DNA of 64,000 nt from Primulina eburnea. Its lineage: Eukaryota > Streptophyta > Magnoliopsida > Lamiales > Gesneriaceae. Below the pieces are notes generated by a model. It was given only the letters and a program-made list of their open reading frames with translations. It had not been told where the DNA came from and searched no databases. This document shows, piece by piece, positions 45,987 through 57,331 of the stretch. Location of the stretch: NCBI RefSeq assembly GCF_022965805.1, contig NW_027331272.1, positions 1 to 64,000 on the forward strand, given 5' to 3'. Position 1 is the first letter of the stretch, and each line of letters begins with the position of its first letter. Both the position numbers and the translations under genes were made by a program.

Positions 45987-48395
45987 TTAGATGATTAAAT
46001 TAAAAATTTTCAAACTAAAATATACAAAGATAATCAGTATAGACATAATATTACTATTAAAGTTGTGATCTACGATTTCATCAATTATAGAATCTGAGTC
46101 TATATTTGAACCAAACTCTCTCTCAGTATAGATAATCATATAATCTGTCAGAAAACAATCTTCAATTTTATTACGAAGAACTGTTTTAGCATACTTTATG
46201 GCCGAAAATGCACGCTCTGTAGTTGCCATGGAAACCGACAATGTTAAAACTAGACGGATCAACTTGTCAATCAAATTATAGTGTTGCAACTTTTTGTTTC
46301 AAATAACCATCGGCACAATTATGAGATGGTGGACATTTTCTGAAAATTTTCATGACAAACTACATCAAGATCATAATGTTGTAGGTGACACCTCAAATAA
46401 TGCATTTCCTGCTCAGTGAAGTCCTTGAGATAATACTTTTGTTGGAACATTTAAAATTATCTTTTGGATCCAAAGTAGAGCTAAGAATTAGAATTTCTAC
46501 TGTCGCATCACTGAATCTAGAGTTTAACTCTTCCAACTGAAAATCTATTTCAACATTAAATATATCATAATGAAAGTGATGTTCAAATGTGATGCTATCT
46601 TTTTTTTCCGGCATGAACGATTAGATGCTTATAATGAGAACTCATATTCAGTATATCGACATTCAATCTTGTGCCAAATGATTTTACATACGAAAGAAGT
46701 ATATTAAAGCCATCATTTTTCAATGTCAGGAAATATTTTTTAGTTGTTGGAGACCAAATCCATTGCACTTCGCAAGGCACGACAAAACAAATTTGTGATC
46801 CCCATAATTTTATGCACTAAATACAAAATAAAAATGAAATCAAAAGACTTCATCACTATTAATGAACCACAAGCTTCCCCCGTGCATTGAAGTAGAGGTT
46901 TCATCAGTGATAATGTTTTTGAGCACATTAATAGTTGCATCATACATATCTATAAAGCTACAAATAGAATCAAAATGAGAGCTCCAACGAGTAGTACCTG
47001 CTCGATGCAAAATACCAATCTGATTAGCTCCTTGCCCAGTCTCGCGTTCACCAGCAACAACAGAACGTGCAATTTCATTAACTTGAGAATATTGTAACTC
47101 GGCATTGCGCTAGGAAGAAGATGTAACAATATCGACAATAGTCGTCAGATTTGCAAAGAAAAGCCATATAGAGATCTCTTTTTTAGCCGCTGCAACTAAT
47201 GCTAGCGGGAGTCGATGGGCAAAACAATGTACATAATATACATAGGGGCAATCTTTAAGAAATAAAGCTTGCAATTCATTAAAAGCACCACTCATATTAC
47301 GAGCACTATCATACCCTTGACCTCACATATCATGAATTTCTAGATTATATCTAGTAAGGACATCACATATTTCTTTCTTGAGTGTTGCAGCTATGATGTC
47401 ATGAACATGCACAATTTGGAAATAACGCTACAGCGAAAAACCATGGGCATCAACAAATCTCAAAATTATAGCCATATGTTCTTTGTTAGATACATAAGCT
47501 TAGATTCTCCAATTTCCTCACAAATTTTATTTCTACCTATATGACCAATAATATGCAATATTTATTTTTGAACTTATGGTGAGATATATCTTCCGTTTCC
47601 TGGAGCCTTATCTAAGATAACATCACCAACACTAGCATTCCACTTCCCAAATAGTTTTAATATCTCAATGGAATTACCATGATTTTGGGAATATGAAGAT
47701 TCATCATGAATTTTCAATCCACATGCTTGCAAACTAAGTCAATGAACGTTCTCAATTGTTGCTGCAAGCTTTAATCGATTTTTTGAATCTGTTCAGAGGT
47801 TCCTCGATTCATAACTTTATCTATATGCCGAGTTACATTCATCAAATCAACAACAGATTTTGCAGATCTATTGTGTGTTGAGTTAGAACTTTCAATGTGA
47901 GACAAAAAGACACACTTGGCTCCATCATTAACGTGTTTCCAACTTCTAAACCCTTCAATTGTGAAGGTAGATTGTTGTGCTTCACTGAATTAAAAAAATA
48001 GCATGGAAAACAAAATACTACATCCTTCGAAGGAGAGTAATCTAACCATAGAAACTTTTTAAACCATGTATATTGAAATCGACGATGTTGTTTTCCTCCT
48101 TCGGACCATGAGTATTCTGACAATTTAGGTTGATATGGCCCCATTTTGATATGAGCTCGTTTAATATCATCATGATGATTAACAGGATGTCATCACATCG
48201 AAATACGCAATCTAGGATCATGTTCAGGGAAGTTTCATCACATTCAACTCTTTGAGATTTAGAAATAGATTCGAGCTCCTCAATCAGCAGAATGGATGCA
48301 TGAGTCTCGGTCTTCTTGGGTGATGAAATATTATCTATTATTGATTTAAAGAATGATAGAATATTGTTTCTCCTCTTTCTATCTTGAATTAACAT
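45987..48395 (-). pseudogene. hAT transposase (ZMYM1/DUF4371 type), broken
   Basis: Minus-strand frames run in domain order. N-terminus at 48395. A TTF-type zinc region (FCFPCYFF, WFKKFLWLDYS) lies near 48000-48100. The central DUF4371/RNase H-like part shows YVHCFAHRLPLALVAAA near 47220. The C-terminal hAT dimerisation segment is near 46220-46270 (SVSMATTERAFSAIK). The frames are split by many frameshifts and stops (near 46290, 46620, 46780, 46950, 47110, 47300-47840 and 48040). Such transposases cut and paste hAT elements, and related ZMYM1-like genes are common in plants. It is not functional. Confidence 0.8.
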
Positions 48396-49016
48396 TAAAA
48401 TAACCTAATATAAACAAAAATATTAAATTGAGATTAGAACCAAAATTGTGTGTGCAAAATAGAGACTAAAACAAAGTGATATATAACGAAACTTCATATT
48501 TTATTGGCTTAATTAAAAACTAAACACTAAATGTATGATAAAATTTGGTATTGAATATAATAAAATTAATTAAGAGTTCGAAGCAATAGAAATATATAAA
48601 AGTAAATACGAATAAATTATTTTCTTCTATATGAACATACACGGACGTTTAAAGTGCATAATAGAAATCACACTAAAATATCAATAAATCTCTTTTTTCT
48701 ATAATGTTTAAATTTCTTCATACTAAAATATATCGGAAGAATCACACTATATTTTTTAAACAACTACGATTGAGTTCCAAATAAATTCATTATCATCATT
48801 TTAAACAAATCATATGTCTCACAATAAAAAAAACAAATCATATACCCACAATTTATATTAGTCTAATACAATATATCTCTTTCACTCATTTCATCAAATA
48901 CTTTCCATACGCAATAACATGGTCTATAAAAATCGAATCATGAAAATAGAATCACGAAAATAAATCAAAAAATAATTGAGAAACAAAAAAAAAATTAGTT
49001 TAAAAATACTTGAACC
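48396..49016. other. AT-rich DNA upstream of the transposase, no gene recognised
   Basis: It may be the 5' region of the hAT element. No further feature supported. Confidence 0.5.
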
Positions 49017-49058
49017 CAGTGGCGGAGCACAAGAAGCCACAAGACCTAGCCAGAGGAA

Positions 49059-49170
49059 GAACTCATTTTTCCAGCAGAATACTGAAAATCTTCAAATTTT
49101 TTTAAGCCAATTTCTTAATGAGTTTATAATATATTTATTATTTTTGTAAATTAGGCCACCGCACTAAATT
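49059..49170 (+). repeat. ~112-bp tandem unit, left copy
   Basis: This is repeated after the copia B element at about 55384-55510 (GAACTCATTTTTCCAG ... TTGTAAATTAGGCCACCG). The two copies were adjacent before copia B inserted at their junction. Confidence 0.75.
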
Positions 49171-49175
49171 AAGAA

Positions 49176-49458
49176 TGTTGAAAAATATATTTAAAATGTG
49201 TGTATTGAATATTTGAATGTTGAATATTTGAATGTTGAAAATAAGAGTTGTAAATATTGAAAATTAGTGTGTGATGATGTAGGTAATGATGTATTTTATT
49301 TTTGGATTATTTGTAAAGATTTCCTATAAATAGATCTCTCATTTGTGAAGAAAATCACAATTGAGTAGAGAGAAAAATATTATAAAGTGTGTAGTTTGGT
49401 AAATTTTGAGAGTTTGAGATTTTTATTTTTTACCATAAATTTTTACTTTTTCACAACA
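49176..49458 (+). repeat. Copia B 5' LTR
   Basis: TGTTGAAAAATATAT to TTTCACAACA, with a TATA-like CTATAAATAGATCTCTC at about 49325. The primer region CGTTATCAGCACGAAGC follows directly at 49459. Confidence 0.95.
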
Positions 49459-49477
49459 CGTTATCAGCACGAAGCTC
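49459..49477 (+). other. Copia B primer-binding region
   Basis: CGTTATCAGCACGAAGCTC begins directly after the LTR and is conserved in copia C (minus strand, 61582 downward). It resembles the TATCAG core of tRNA-Met sites; the exact tRNA is not determined. Confidence 0.6.
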
Positions 49478-49892
49478 TAAAACTCCTACATACTTTTCCA
49501 AGCTCCAAACAGAAGAAAAAGGTAACAAAAGTAATTATATTTATTTTACTGTTATTTATTTATTGTGTATTTATTTAATATACAATATAATGTTATTATT
49601 AGAAATAATAAAAATAAATTTTTCATAAACTTGTTATAAATCCTGGGAGGATGTTAAGACGACATCCCACACTCTCGGTAAGGGATACGACAAGTATAAA
49701 AGCCTATAAGGTTTTGTAAAAAAATAAATTATGACACTCATTATAATATTATGATATGATATACATAATTATTTAAACATGTCTAATATTATATATACCA
49801 TATTATTACCAAAAAATTATACAAATACATACCTTTAATTTTTTGTACACCAACGGTCATAAATGGTAAAAAAAAACGGCTAGTTTTTGCCC

Positions 49893-50139
49893 TATAAATA
49901 TGATCTCACAAAAACATTCAATCACTCCAACTTTCTCTTCTTCTCTAAAAATTATTCGTCATCAAATTTTTCGAAGAAAAAAGAAGATGGCTTTCTCAAG
50001 GATATTTTTAATTATTTTGGTTATCATACTTACGAGTCTTGTATTTATTGGAGAATATCCTCCTCGTGCGTTTTTCTTTATTTCTACAAATACTTGTACT
50101 TGTTGTTTATCCGTTACTTTGTATGGCAATATTTATTAA
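49893..50139 (+). CDS. Small ORF with hydrophobic leader between PBS and gag (copia B)
   Basis: A TATA-like CTATAAATATGATCTCAC lies at 49892, ~430 bp inside the LTR. ATG 49987 opens a 50-residue frame whose start MAFSRIFLIILVIILTSLVF looks like a signal peptide or membrane anchor, followed by GEYPPRAFFF and a CTCC cysteine cluster. The same block, with TATA-like box, leader and ATG, is kept in copia C (61047 downward). An AT-rich segment ending TTTTTTTTAG (50167) then leads into gag, looking like an intron 3' end. I do not recognise the peptide. It may be a captured host signal-peptide exon or an element-specific ORF. Confidence 0.5.
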
Positions 50140-50175
50140 CTAATAAAATGCATCGTAATTTTTTTTAGTACCACC

Positions 50176-51311
50176 GTGTCAAATTTAACAAAGCTCGAAT
50201 TTGTTGCGCTCGACATCACGGGAAAGAATTATATGCCATGGACTCTAGATGTAGAAATGCATCTTGAGTCATTGGGTCTAAGCGAGACCATTAAAGAAAA
50301 TGGCATATGCACGTCACAAGAAAAGGCAAGAGCCATGATATTTTTGCGTCGACATCTCGACGATGGATTGAAATGTGAATATCTGACTGAAAAAAATCCC
50401 ATGGCTTTGTGGAAGGGATTAAAAGAAAGATTCGAACATATAAGAGAAGTTATACTTCCGACGCCCGGGATGAATGGAATACATTGAGATTCCAAGACTT
50501 TAAAAAAGTCAGTGATTACAATTTGGCGATGTATAGAATAATCTCGCGATTAAAATTTTGTGGACATGAGGTCACAGAATCTGAGATGCTTGAAAAAACA
50601 TTTTCCACGTTTCATGCATCAAATATTACTCTACAGCAACAATATAGAGTACGTGGATTTGCGAGATATTCTGAGCTCATCGCCTGTCTTCTTGTGGCGG
50701 AAAAAAACAACGAGCTATTAATGAGAAATCATCAGTCCCGATCCACTGGATCAACATCATTTCCAGAAGTAAATGCTGTAAGTAAAAATGAATTTAAACC
50801 TCGAAACCAAAATCAAATTCAAAGACAAGATTTTGGTCGAGGTCGAGGTCGTGGTCGTGGACGTGGACGTGGAATTGGTCGTGGTCGTGGACGCGGCCGT
50901 GGTTTTGAAAATAATAGAGATAGTTATTTTTATAACTCATCTCAAAAGAGCGTCCCAAACCATCCACAGAAAAGGCATCATGAGAATACAAGTGTTAATG
51001 AGAATCACTCAAAAAGATATGAAAGTTCTTGTTACAGATGTGGTACTCCAGGACATTGGTCCAAAGTTTGCCGAGCCCCTGAGCACCTTTGTAAACTTTA
51101 TAAAGAATCATTAAAGGGGAAAGAAAAGGAGACCAACTTCACTGAACGCAGTGACCATTTGAGTGATTCAACTCATTTTGATGCTGGTGATTTTATGAAT
51201 GATTTCTCTGGAAATGATCAATATGTTGGTGGGATAGAAATGAACAATATTGATGCTGCAGATTTTCTCAACGATTTCTCTGAAAATGAACAATATAATG
51301 GTAGAATATAA
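50176..51311 (+). pseudogene. Copia B gag, one frameshift
   Basis: Frame 50176-50487 gives the N-terminal gag (DUF4219/UBN2 type: GKNYMPWTLDVEMHLESLG; MALWKGLKERFEHIREVI) and frame 50409-51311 the rest after a one-base shift near 50457. The shift changes the end of the first piece. The first codon GTG (50176) is ATG in copia C. An RG-rich nucleic acid-binding stretch (GRGRGRGRGRG) is at 50838-50910 and a CCHC knuckle CYRCGTPGHWSKVC at 51031. C-terminal part: acidic repeats with DAGDFMNDFSGN and DAADFLNDFSEN. Confidence 0.88.
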
Positions 51312-51437
51312 ATGTACAATAATTTATTTTTCATGTATTCATAGAATAATGTTTTATTGTATAATTATGATATGTGTTATATTTAAATATATATTGCCAG
51401 TAATTTATTTCATTGCATATTTTTTTGAAGATCAAAT

Positions 51438-54400
51438 ATGGAAAATGCTATGAGCAAAGCTGAAGTTTGCATACCCGATAGTGGTACAACGCACACTATC
51501 CTCCGAGATAAAAGATATTCTTGGAACTAAAACCAACAAAAACAACGGTGAATACAATATCAGGTCCTGTAGACTTGATTAAAGGATGTGGTAAAGCACA
51601 ATTTTTGTTACCTAATGGTACAATTTTTTTTATTAATGATGCATTATATTCACCACAATCGAAAAGAAATTTGTTGAGTTTTAATGATATATATTCCCAT
51701 GGGTATGATACTCAAACAATGAATGAAGGGAATGAGAAATATATGTGTCTTATCACATATAAATCAGGAAAGAAATATGTAATTGAAAAACTATCAATGC
51801 TCCCTACTGGATTGCATTATACACATATAAGTCCCATTGAATCAAACATGGTAGTTGATAATTCTTCGATATTAACCAATTTGCATGATCGATTGGGACA
51901 TCCTGGTTCAACAATGATGCGAAGAATTATAGAAAATACATATGGTCATCCACTGAAAGACCAGAAGATCTTTCAGAATAATAAGTTTCAATGTAAAGCA
52001 TGTTCTCTTGGAAAACTTATTATAAGACCATCACCAGTCAAAATCCAAATTGAATCACCAATGTTTCTTGAACGTATTCAGGGTGATATTTGTGGACCAA
52101 TCTATCCACCATGCGGACCATTCAGATACTTTATGGTATTGATTGATGCCTCCAGCAGATGGTCACATGTATGTTTATTGTCAACTCGAAATGTTGCATT
52201 TGCAAGATTACTTGCTCAAATAATAAAATTTAGGAATCAGTTAATCAAGAAAATTAGACTTGATAATGCTGGTGAATTTACTTCCCATACTTTCAATGAT
52301 TATTGTATGTCTATGTGAATCATTGCTGAGCATCCTGTTGCTCATGTACATACACAGAATGGATTGGCTGAATCATTGATTAAACGTCTACAAATGATTG
52401 CTAGACCAATGATTATGAAAACAAAGCTCCCTATTTCTATATGGGGACATGCAATTTTACATGCTGCTTCATTAATTCGTATCAGACCAAGTGCATATCA
52501 TAAATACTCCCCATTACAGCTTGCATTTGGTAAAGAACCAGATATTTCTCATCTGAGAATTTTTGGATGTATGGTGTATGTGCCTATTGCACCATCACAA
52601 CGAAAGAAAATGGGACCTCAAAGAAAGGTTGGAATTTATATTGGTTATGATAGTCCATCAATCATTCTATATCTTGAACCTCAGACAGGCGACGTGTTCA
52701 CAGCACGTTTTGCTGATTGTCATTTTAATGAGGAAATCTTCCCAATGTTAGGGGGAGAACAGAAACATACCGAAAAGAAAATTACATGGTATGTATCATC
52801 ATTGTTACATCTGGATCCAAGAACAAAACAATGTGAAAAAGATGTACAACAAATTGTACACTTGTAAAGAATAGCAAATCAAATACCAGATATATTTGCA
52901 GACACAAAAGGGGTAACTAAATCATATATACATGCTGCAAATGCCCCTGCTCGAATTGAAATTCCAAAGAAACAAATGGAAGATACTCATGATGTCATTA
53001 AACGCCTGAAGCGTGGAAGGCCAGTCGGTTCCAAAGATAAAAATCCTCGAAAAAGAAAATTCATAGAGAAATACGATGATCACAAAATAAAGAATGATGT
53101 TTCTGAAGAAACACATGATGATCACAAAATAGAGAATGGTGTTCCTGAAGAAACACATGATGATGAAAATGTTCTGTCAGAACCACAAACTGACGAGAAT
53201 CATGAAATCTCTATCAATTACATTAATACTGGAAAAATATGGAACCGAAAAGATATAGATGAAATTGATGATATATTTTCTTATAATGTGGCAATCGACA
53301 TCATAAATGATAACGATGATCATGAACCAAAATCTTTTGGTGAATGTAAAAATCGGCAGGATTGGATAAAATGGAAAGATGCCATCCAGGTTGAATTAGA
53401 TTCGCTAAATAAACGTAATGTTTTTGGACCTATAGTCCTTACACCTGAAGGTGTAAAACCTGTTGGATACAAATGGGTTTTTATTCGAAAGCGAAATGAG
53501 AAAAATGAAATAGTAAGATATAAAGCTCGACTTGTTGCACAAGGTTTTTCTCAAAGGCCTGGAATTGATTATGAAAAAACGTATTCTCCTGTGATGGATG
53601 CAATTACGTTTCGGTATTTGATTAGCTTGGCGGTATCTGAAAATTTAGAAATGCATCTTATGGATGTTGTTACAGCTTACTTATATGGATCACTTGATAG
53701 TAATATATATATGAAAATCCCTGAAGGATTTAAGATGCCTAAGCACAAAGTTCAAAACCCAGGGAATGTTATTCTGTGAAATTACAAAGATCATTATATG
53801 GGTTAAAGCAATCAGGTCGAATGTGGTATAATCGACTAAGTGATCACTTGATGAAAAAGGGATATGTAAATAATTCAATATGCCCTTGTGTTTTCATTAA
53901 GAAAACAATATCCGGATGCGTAATTATTGTTGTATATGTTGATGATTTAAACATCATTGGAACGAATAAGGAAATTCAAGAAGTTGTGTCATACTTGAAG
54001 GAAGAATTTGAAATGAAGGATCTTGGAAAAACCAAGTATTGTCTGGTTTTACAAATTGAACAAAAAGAATGTGGAATGTTTGTTCACCAGACAAATTATA
54101 TCGAAAAGATCCTTAAACGTTTTAATATGGATAAAGCAAATCCTTTAAGTACTCCAATGGTTGTTAGATCATTAAACATAGAAAAGGATCCATTCCGTCC
54201 ATGTGAAGATGATGAAGATATTCTTGGTCCAGAAGTACCATATCTAAGTGTCATCGGTGCCCTTATGTACCTTACAAATTGTACAAGGCCTGATATATCT
54301 TTTGCCGTAAATTTGTTGGCAAGATTTAGCACATGTCCAACAAAGAGACACTGGAACGGAATTAAACATATATTTCGTTATTTACGAGGAACGACAGACT

Positions 54401-54933
54401 TGGGACTTTTGTCTTCAAAAGATGCTAATCCAAGTATAATTGGTTATGCCGATGCTGGATACTTATCTGATCCACACAAGGCACGTTCCCAAACTGGATA
54501 TGTATTTACTCGTGGAGGCACTGCAATTTCTTGGCGTTCACAGAAACAAACGCTCGTAACAACTTCATCAAATCATGCCGAGATTATTGCACTACATGAA
54601 GCAAGTCGTGAATGTGTGTGGTTAAAATCAATGACCCAACATATCCAAATCTCATGCGGATTATCATTCGACGAGAAGCATGTGATACTATATGAAGATA
54701 ATGCTGCATGTGTTACTCAAATGAAAGAAGGATACATAAAAAACAACATAACTAAACATATTCATCCTAAGTTCTTCGCATTCACCAAGGAGCTTGGGAA
54801 GAATAAATGTATTGATGTTCGTCACATTCAATCAAGTGAAAACTCATCAGATCTTTTCACAAAAGCACTTCCTACGACCATATTCAGAAAACACATATAT
54901 AATATTGGGATGCGCAATCTACGAAATTTGTGA
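51438..54933 (+). pseudogene. Copia B pol: protease, integrase, RT, RNase H
   Basis: Protease: IPDSGTTHTIL (51475), then a frameshift near 51525. Integrase: HHCC region (LHDRLGHPGSTMMRR ... CKACSLGK) and core with IDASSRWSHV, LDNAGEFTSH, HTQNGLAESLIKR; TGA at 52316 interrupts the core and TAA at 52865 follows. RT: GYKWVFIRKRNEKNE, ARLVAQGFSQRPGIDY, then a frameshift near 53779 before YGLKQSGRMWYNRL and the catalytic YVDDLNIIG (53937). RNase H: IGYADAGYLSDPHKARSQTG, SNHAEIIALHEASRE, to the end at 54933. Few lesions compared with copia A. Confidence 0.92.
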
Positions 54934-55098
54934 AGAATTGTTCAAGTCAACATCAGGGGGAGTTTACGTGACTACACTCTTTTTCCCTTACTATGGTTTT
55001 TATCCCAATGGGTTTTTCCTAGTAAGGTTTTTAACGAGGCAGTACAAAAACACGTAATGAAGACATCATCGTATCATGATCATCATCACAAAGGGGAG

Positions 55099-55381
55099 TG
55101 TTGAAAAATATATTTAAAATGTGTGTATTGAATATTTGAATGTTGAATATTTGAATGTTGAAAATAAGAGTTGTAAATACTGAAAATTAGTGTGTGATGA
55201 TGTAGGTAATGATGTATTTTATTTTTGGATTATTTGTAAAGATTTCCTATAAATAGATCTCTCATTTGTGAAGAAAATCACAATTGAGTAGAGAGAAAAA
55301 TATTATAAAGTGTGTAGTTTGATAAATTTTGAGAGTTTGAGATTTTTACTTTTTACCATAAATTTTTACTTTTCCACAACA
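55099..55381 (+). repeat. Copia B 3' LTR
   Basis: This is preceded by the purine-rich AAAGGGGAG and followed by AAGAA. It differs from the 5' LTR at four positions in 283 (about 1.4%). Confidence 0.95.
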
Positions 55382-55510
55382 AAGAACTCATTTTTCCAGT
55401 AGAAAAGTGAAATGTTGGAAATCTTCAAACTTTTTTAAACCCACTTTCTTAATGAGTTTAGACTTTAGAATATATTTATTATTTTTGTAAATTAGGCCAC
55501 CGGACTAAAT
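55382..55510 (+). repeat. ~112-bp tandem unit, right copy (begins with the TSD)
   Basis: AAGAACTCATTTTTCCAG repeats the start of 49059-49170. The right copy has about 15 extra bases (the GAAATGTTGG and GACTTTAGAA parts). Confidence 0.75.
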
Positions 55511-55606
55511 CACATATTTGACCAAAATTAATACATTAAAATAATTTAATTTTTTTGGGCCACTCGGGCTGTAACCCAGGCCACCCCAAGTCTCCCTCCA
55601 CCACTG

Positions 55607-56360
55607 TATATATACAAGTCTCATCCAAGAATGGATGACTGAGATCAACCTAATCTAACATTTTCATATGTATCCAGCATGTTAAAGTCTTTATACTATA
55701 TTTTAGATCATTCCGTATGAAACTTGAATCTTCAAGTTTTTCACATTTCGCAATTACTTTAGAACATTATATTCTTTTGTCTTCAAAGAAATGCAGAGCG
55801 ATAAAAAAAGGTTGTAATTCCATAGTGCAAACTTCATCAACCAAAATTTTTACACGTGGCACGTTAAATTGTCGGAAAACTACAAGTTTAAGTTCGTACG
55901 AGTATGGCCACAAGCTCAAATCGTCAAATTTTAGAAAATAAATAAATGTTTTTTTACATATTGATTATTCATACAAGATAATAATTTAGATTTACGTATA
56001 TTTTAAAACTAAATTTGAGCTCATGCCACATGCAACTCGAGTCATGCCATGCATATTAATTCCGAGTCTCGTGTCAGACTTTTAGGATGAACACATGTAA
56101 GAAATTAATTTGAATCGATTAGACTGAATGGTCGGCCGTTCGAAGGGGTCGGGGACACAAGGAAAGATTGTCTACAAAACAAGAATTTATTCTTGCTTCA
56201 AGGATATATAAATGCATTTGATTGGCATTCCTGGATCAAGTTTTGGGATTCCATGCATATACATTTTCTCTTGTATATATGCAACGAACTTGGCCAAGCT
56301 TTTGACTATACACATCGTTGCTTAAGCTGATTAATGAATATTTGTGAATATATAGCCTTA
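55607..56360. other. Spacer between the two copia elements, no gene recognised
   Basis: A 74-codon frame at 55717-55941 is unrecognised. The spacer ends with the CCTTA target site of copia C (56356-56360). Confidence 0.55.
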
Positions 56361-56628
56361 TCTTGTGAAAAAGTAAAAATTTATGGTAAAAAGTAAAAAT
56401 CTCAAACTCTCAAAATTTATCAAACTATCCACTTTATAATATTTTTTTCTCTACTCAATTGTTTGTGATCTATTTTTAGAAAATCTTTACAAATAATCCA
56501 AAAAATAAATTCATCATTACCTACATTATCACACACTAATTTTCAATATTTACAACTTTTATTTTCAATATTCAAATATTCAACATTCAAATATTCAATA
56601 CACACATTTTAAATATTATTTTTCAACA
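56361..56628 (-). repeat. Copia C 3' LTR
   Basis: Preceded (minus strand) by the purine tract AAGGGGGAG at 56637-56629; 268 bp, with the CTTCACAAATGAGAG segment of the 5' LTR lost. Confidence 0.9.
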
Positions 56629-56711
56629 CTCCCCCTTGTGATGATGATCATAATGATTATCTTCATTACGTGTTTTTCTACTGCCTCGTTAAAAACCTTA
56701 CTAGGAAAAAC

Positions 56712-57251
56712 TCATTGGGATAAAAACCATAGTAAAGGAAAAATGATATCTTCATCACTTTCACATGGACGGAATGGATCATTTTCTATATTTAATGATC
56801 TAACAGTCATTGGAGTACTTAAAGGATTTGATTTATCCATATTAAAACGTTTAAGGATCTTTTCTGTATAATTTGTCTGGTGAACAAATATTCCATATTC
56901 TTTTTGTTCAATTTGTATACCCAAACAATACTTGGTTTTTTCAAGATCTTTTATTTCAAATTCTTCCTTCAAATGTGACACAACTTCTTGAATTTCCTTA
57001 TTCGTTCCAATGATGTTTAAATCATCAACATATACAACAATAATTACGCATCCGGATGTTGTTTTCTTAATGAAAACACAAGGACATATTGAATTATTTA
57101 CATATCTTTTTTTCATCAAGTGATCACTTAGCCGATTATACCATATTCGGCCGGATTGCTTTAACCCATATAATGATCTTTGTAATTTCACAGAATAATA
57201 TTCTCTGGGTTTTGAACTTTGTGCTTCAGGCATCTTAAATCCTTCAGGGAT

Positions 57252-57331
<80 letters not shown>

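Larger units (their letters stand above)
49176..55381 (+). mobile_element. Ty1/copia retrotransposon B (6206 bp, young)
   Basis: LTRs of 283 bp (49176-49458 and 55099-55381) with TG...CA ends, differing at only four positions by my reading; target duplication AAGAA (49171-49175 and 55382-55386). Internal order: primer site, TATA-like box, hydrophobic-leader ORF, gag, protease, integrase, RT, RNase H, polypurine tract. It is nearly complete but inactive: frameshifts in gag (near 50457), protease (near 51525) and RT (53779), a stop in integrase (52316) and after it (52865). It lies inside or beside the hAT remains. Confidence 0.95.
45714..55606 (-). mobile_element. hAT transposon remains (Tip100/ZMYM1-like), enclosing copia B
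   Basis: The left boundary CGGTGGCGGGCCAGGATTCG (45714) and right boundary ending CTCCACCACTG (55606) look like decayed CAGTGGCGGAGCC-type ends of plant hAT elements of the Tip100 kind. Flanks TATATTGA and TATATATA match at six of eight positions, a possible decayed 8-bp target duplication. A transposase pseudogene lies at 45987-48395. Another end-like motif, CAGTGGCGGAGC at 49017, could instead start a separate hAT element ending at 55606, so the outer limits are uncertain. Confidence 0.45.

Noticed and set aside
49017..49028. CAGTGGCGGAGC as left end of an independent hAT element
   Set aside because: No 8-bp duplication with 55607-55614 (CTTGAACC against TATATATA); kept only as an alternative.
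50794..51114. Valine/aspartate-rich frames on both strands
   Set aside because: Shadows of the RG-rich part of copia B gag.
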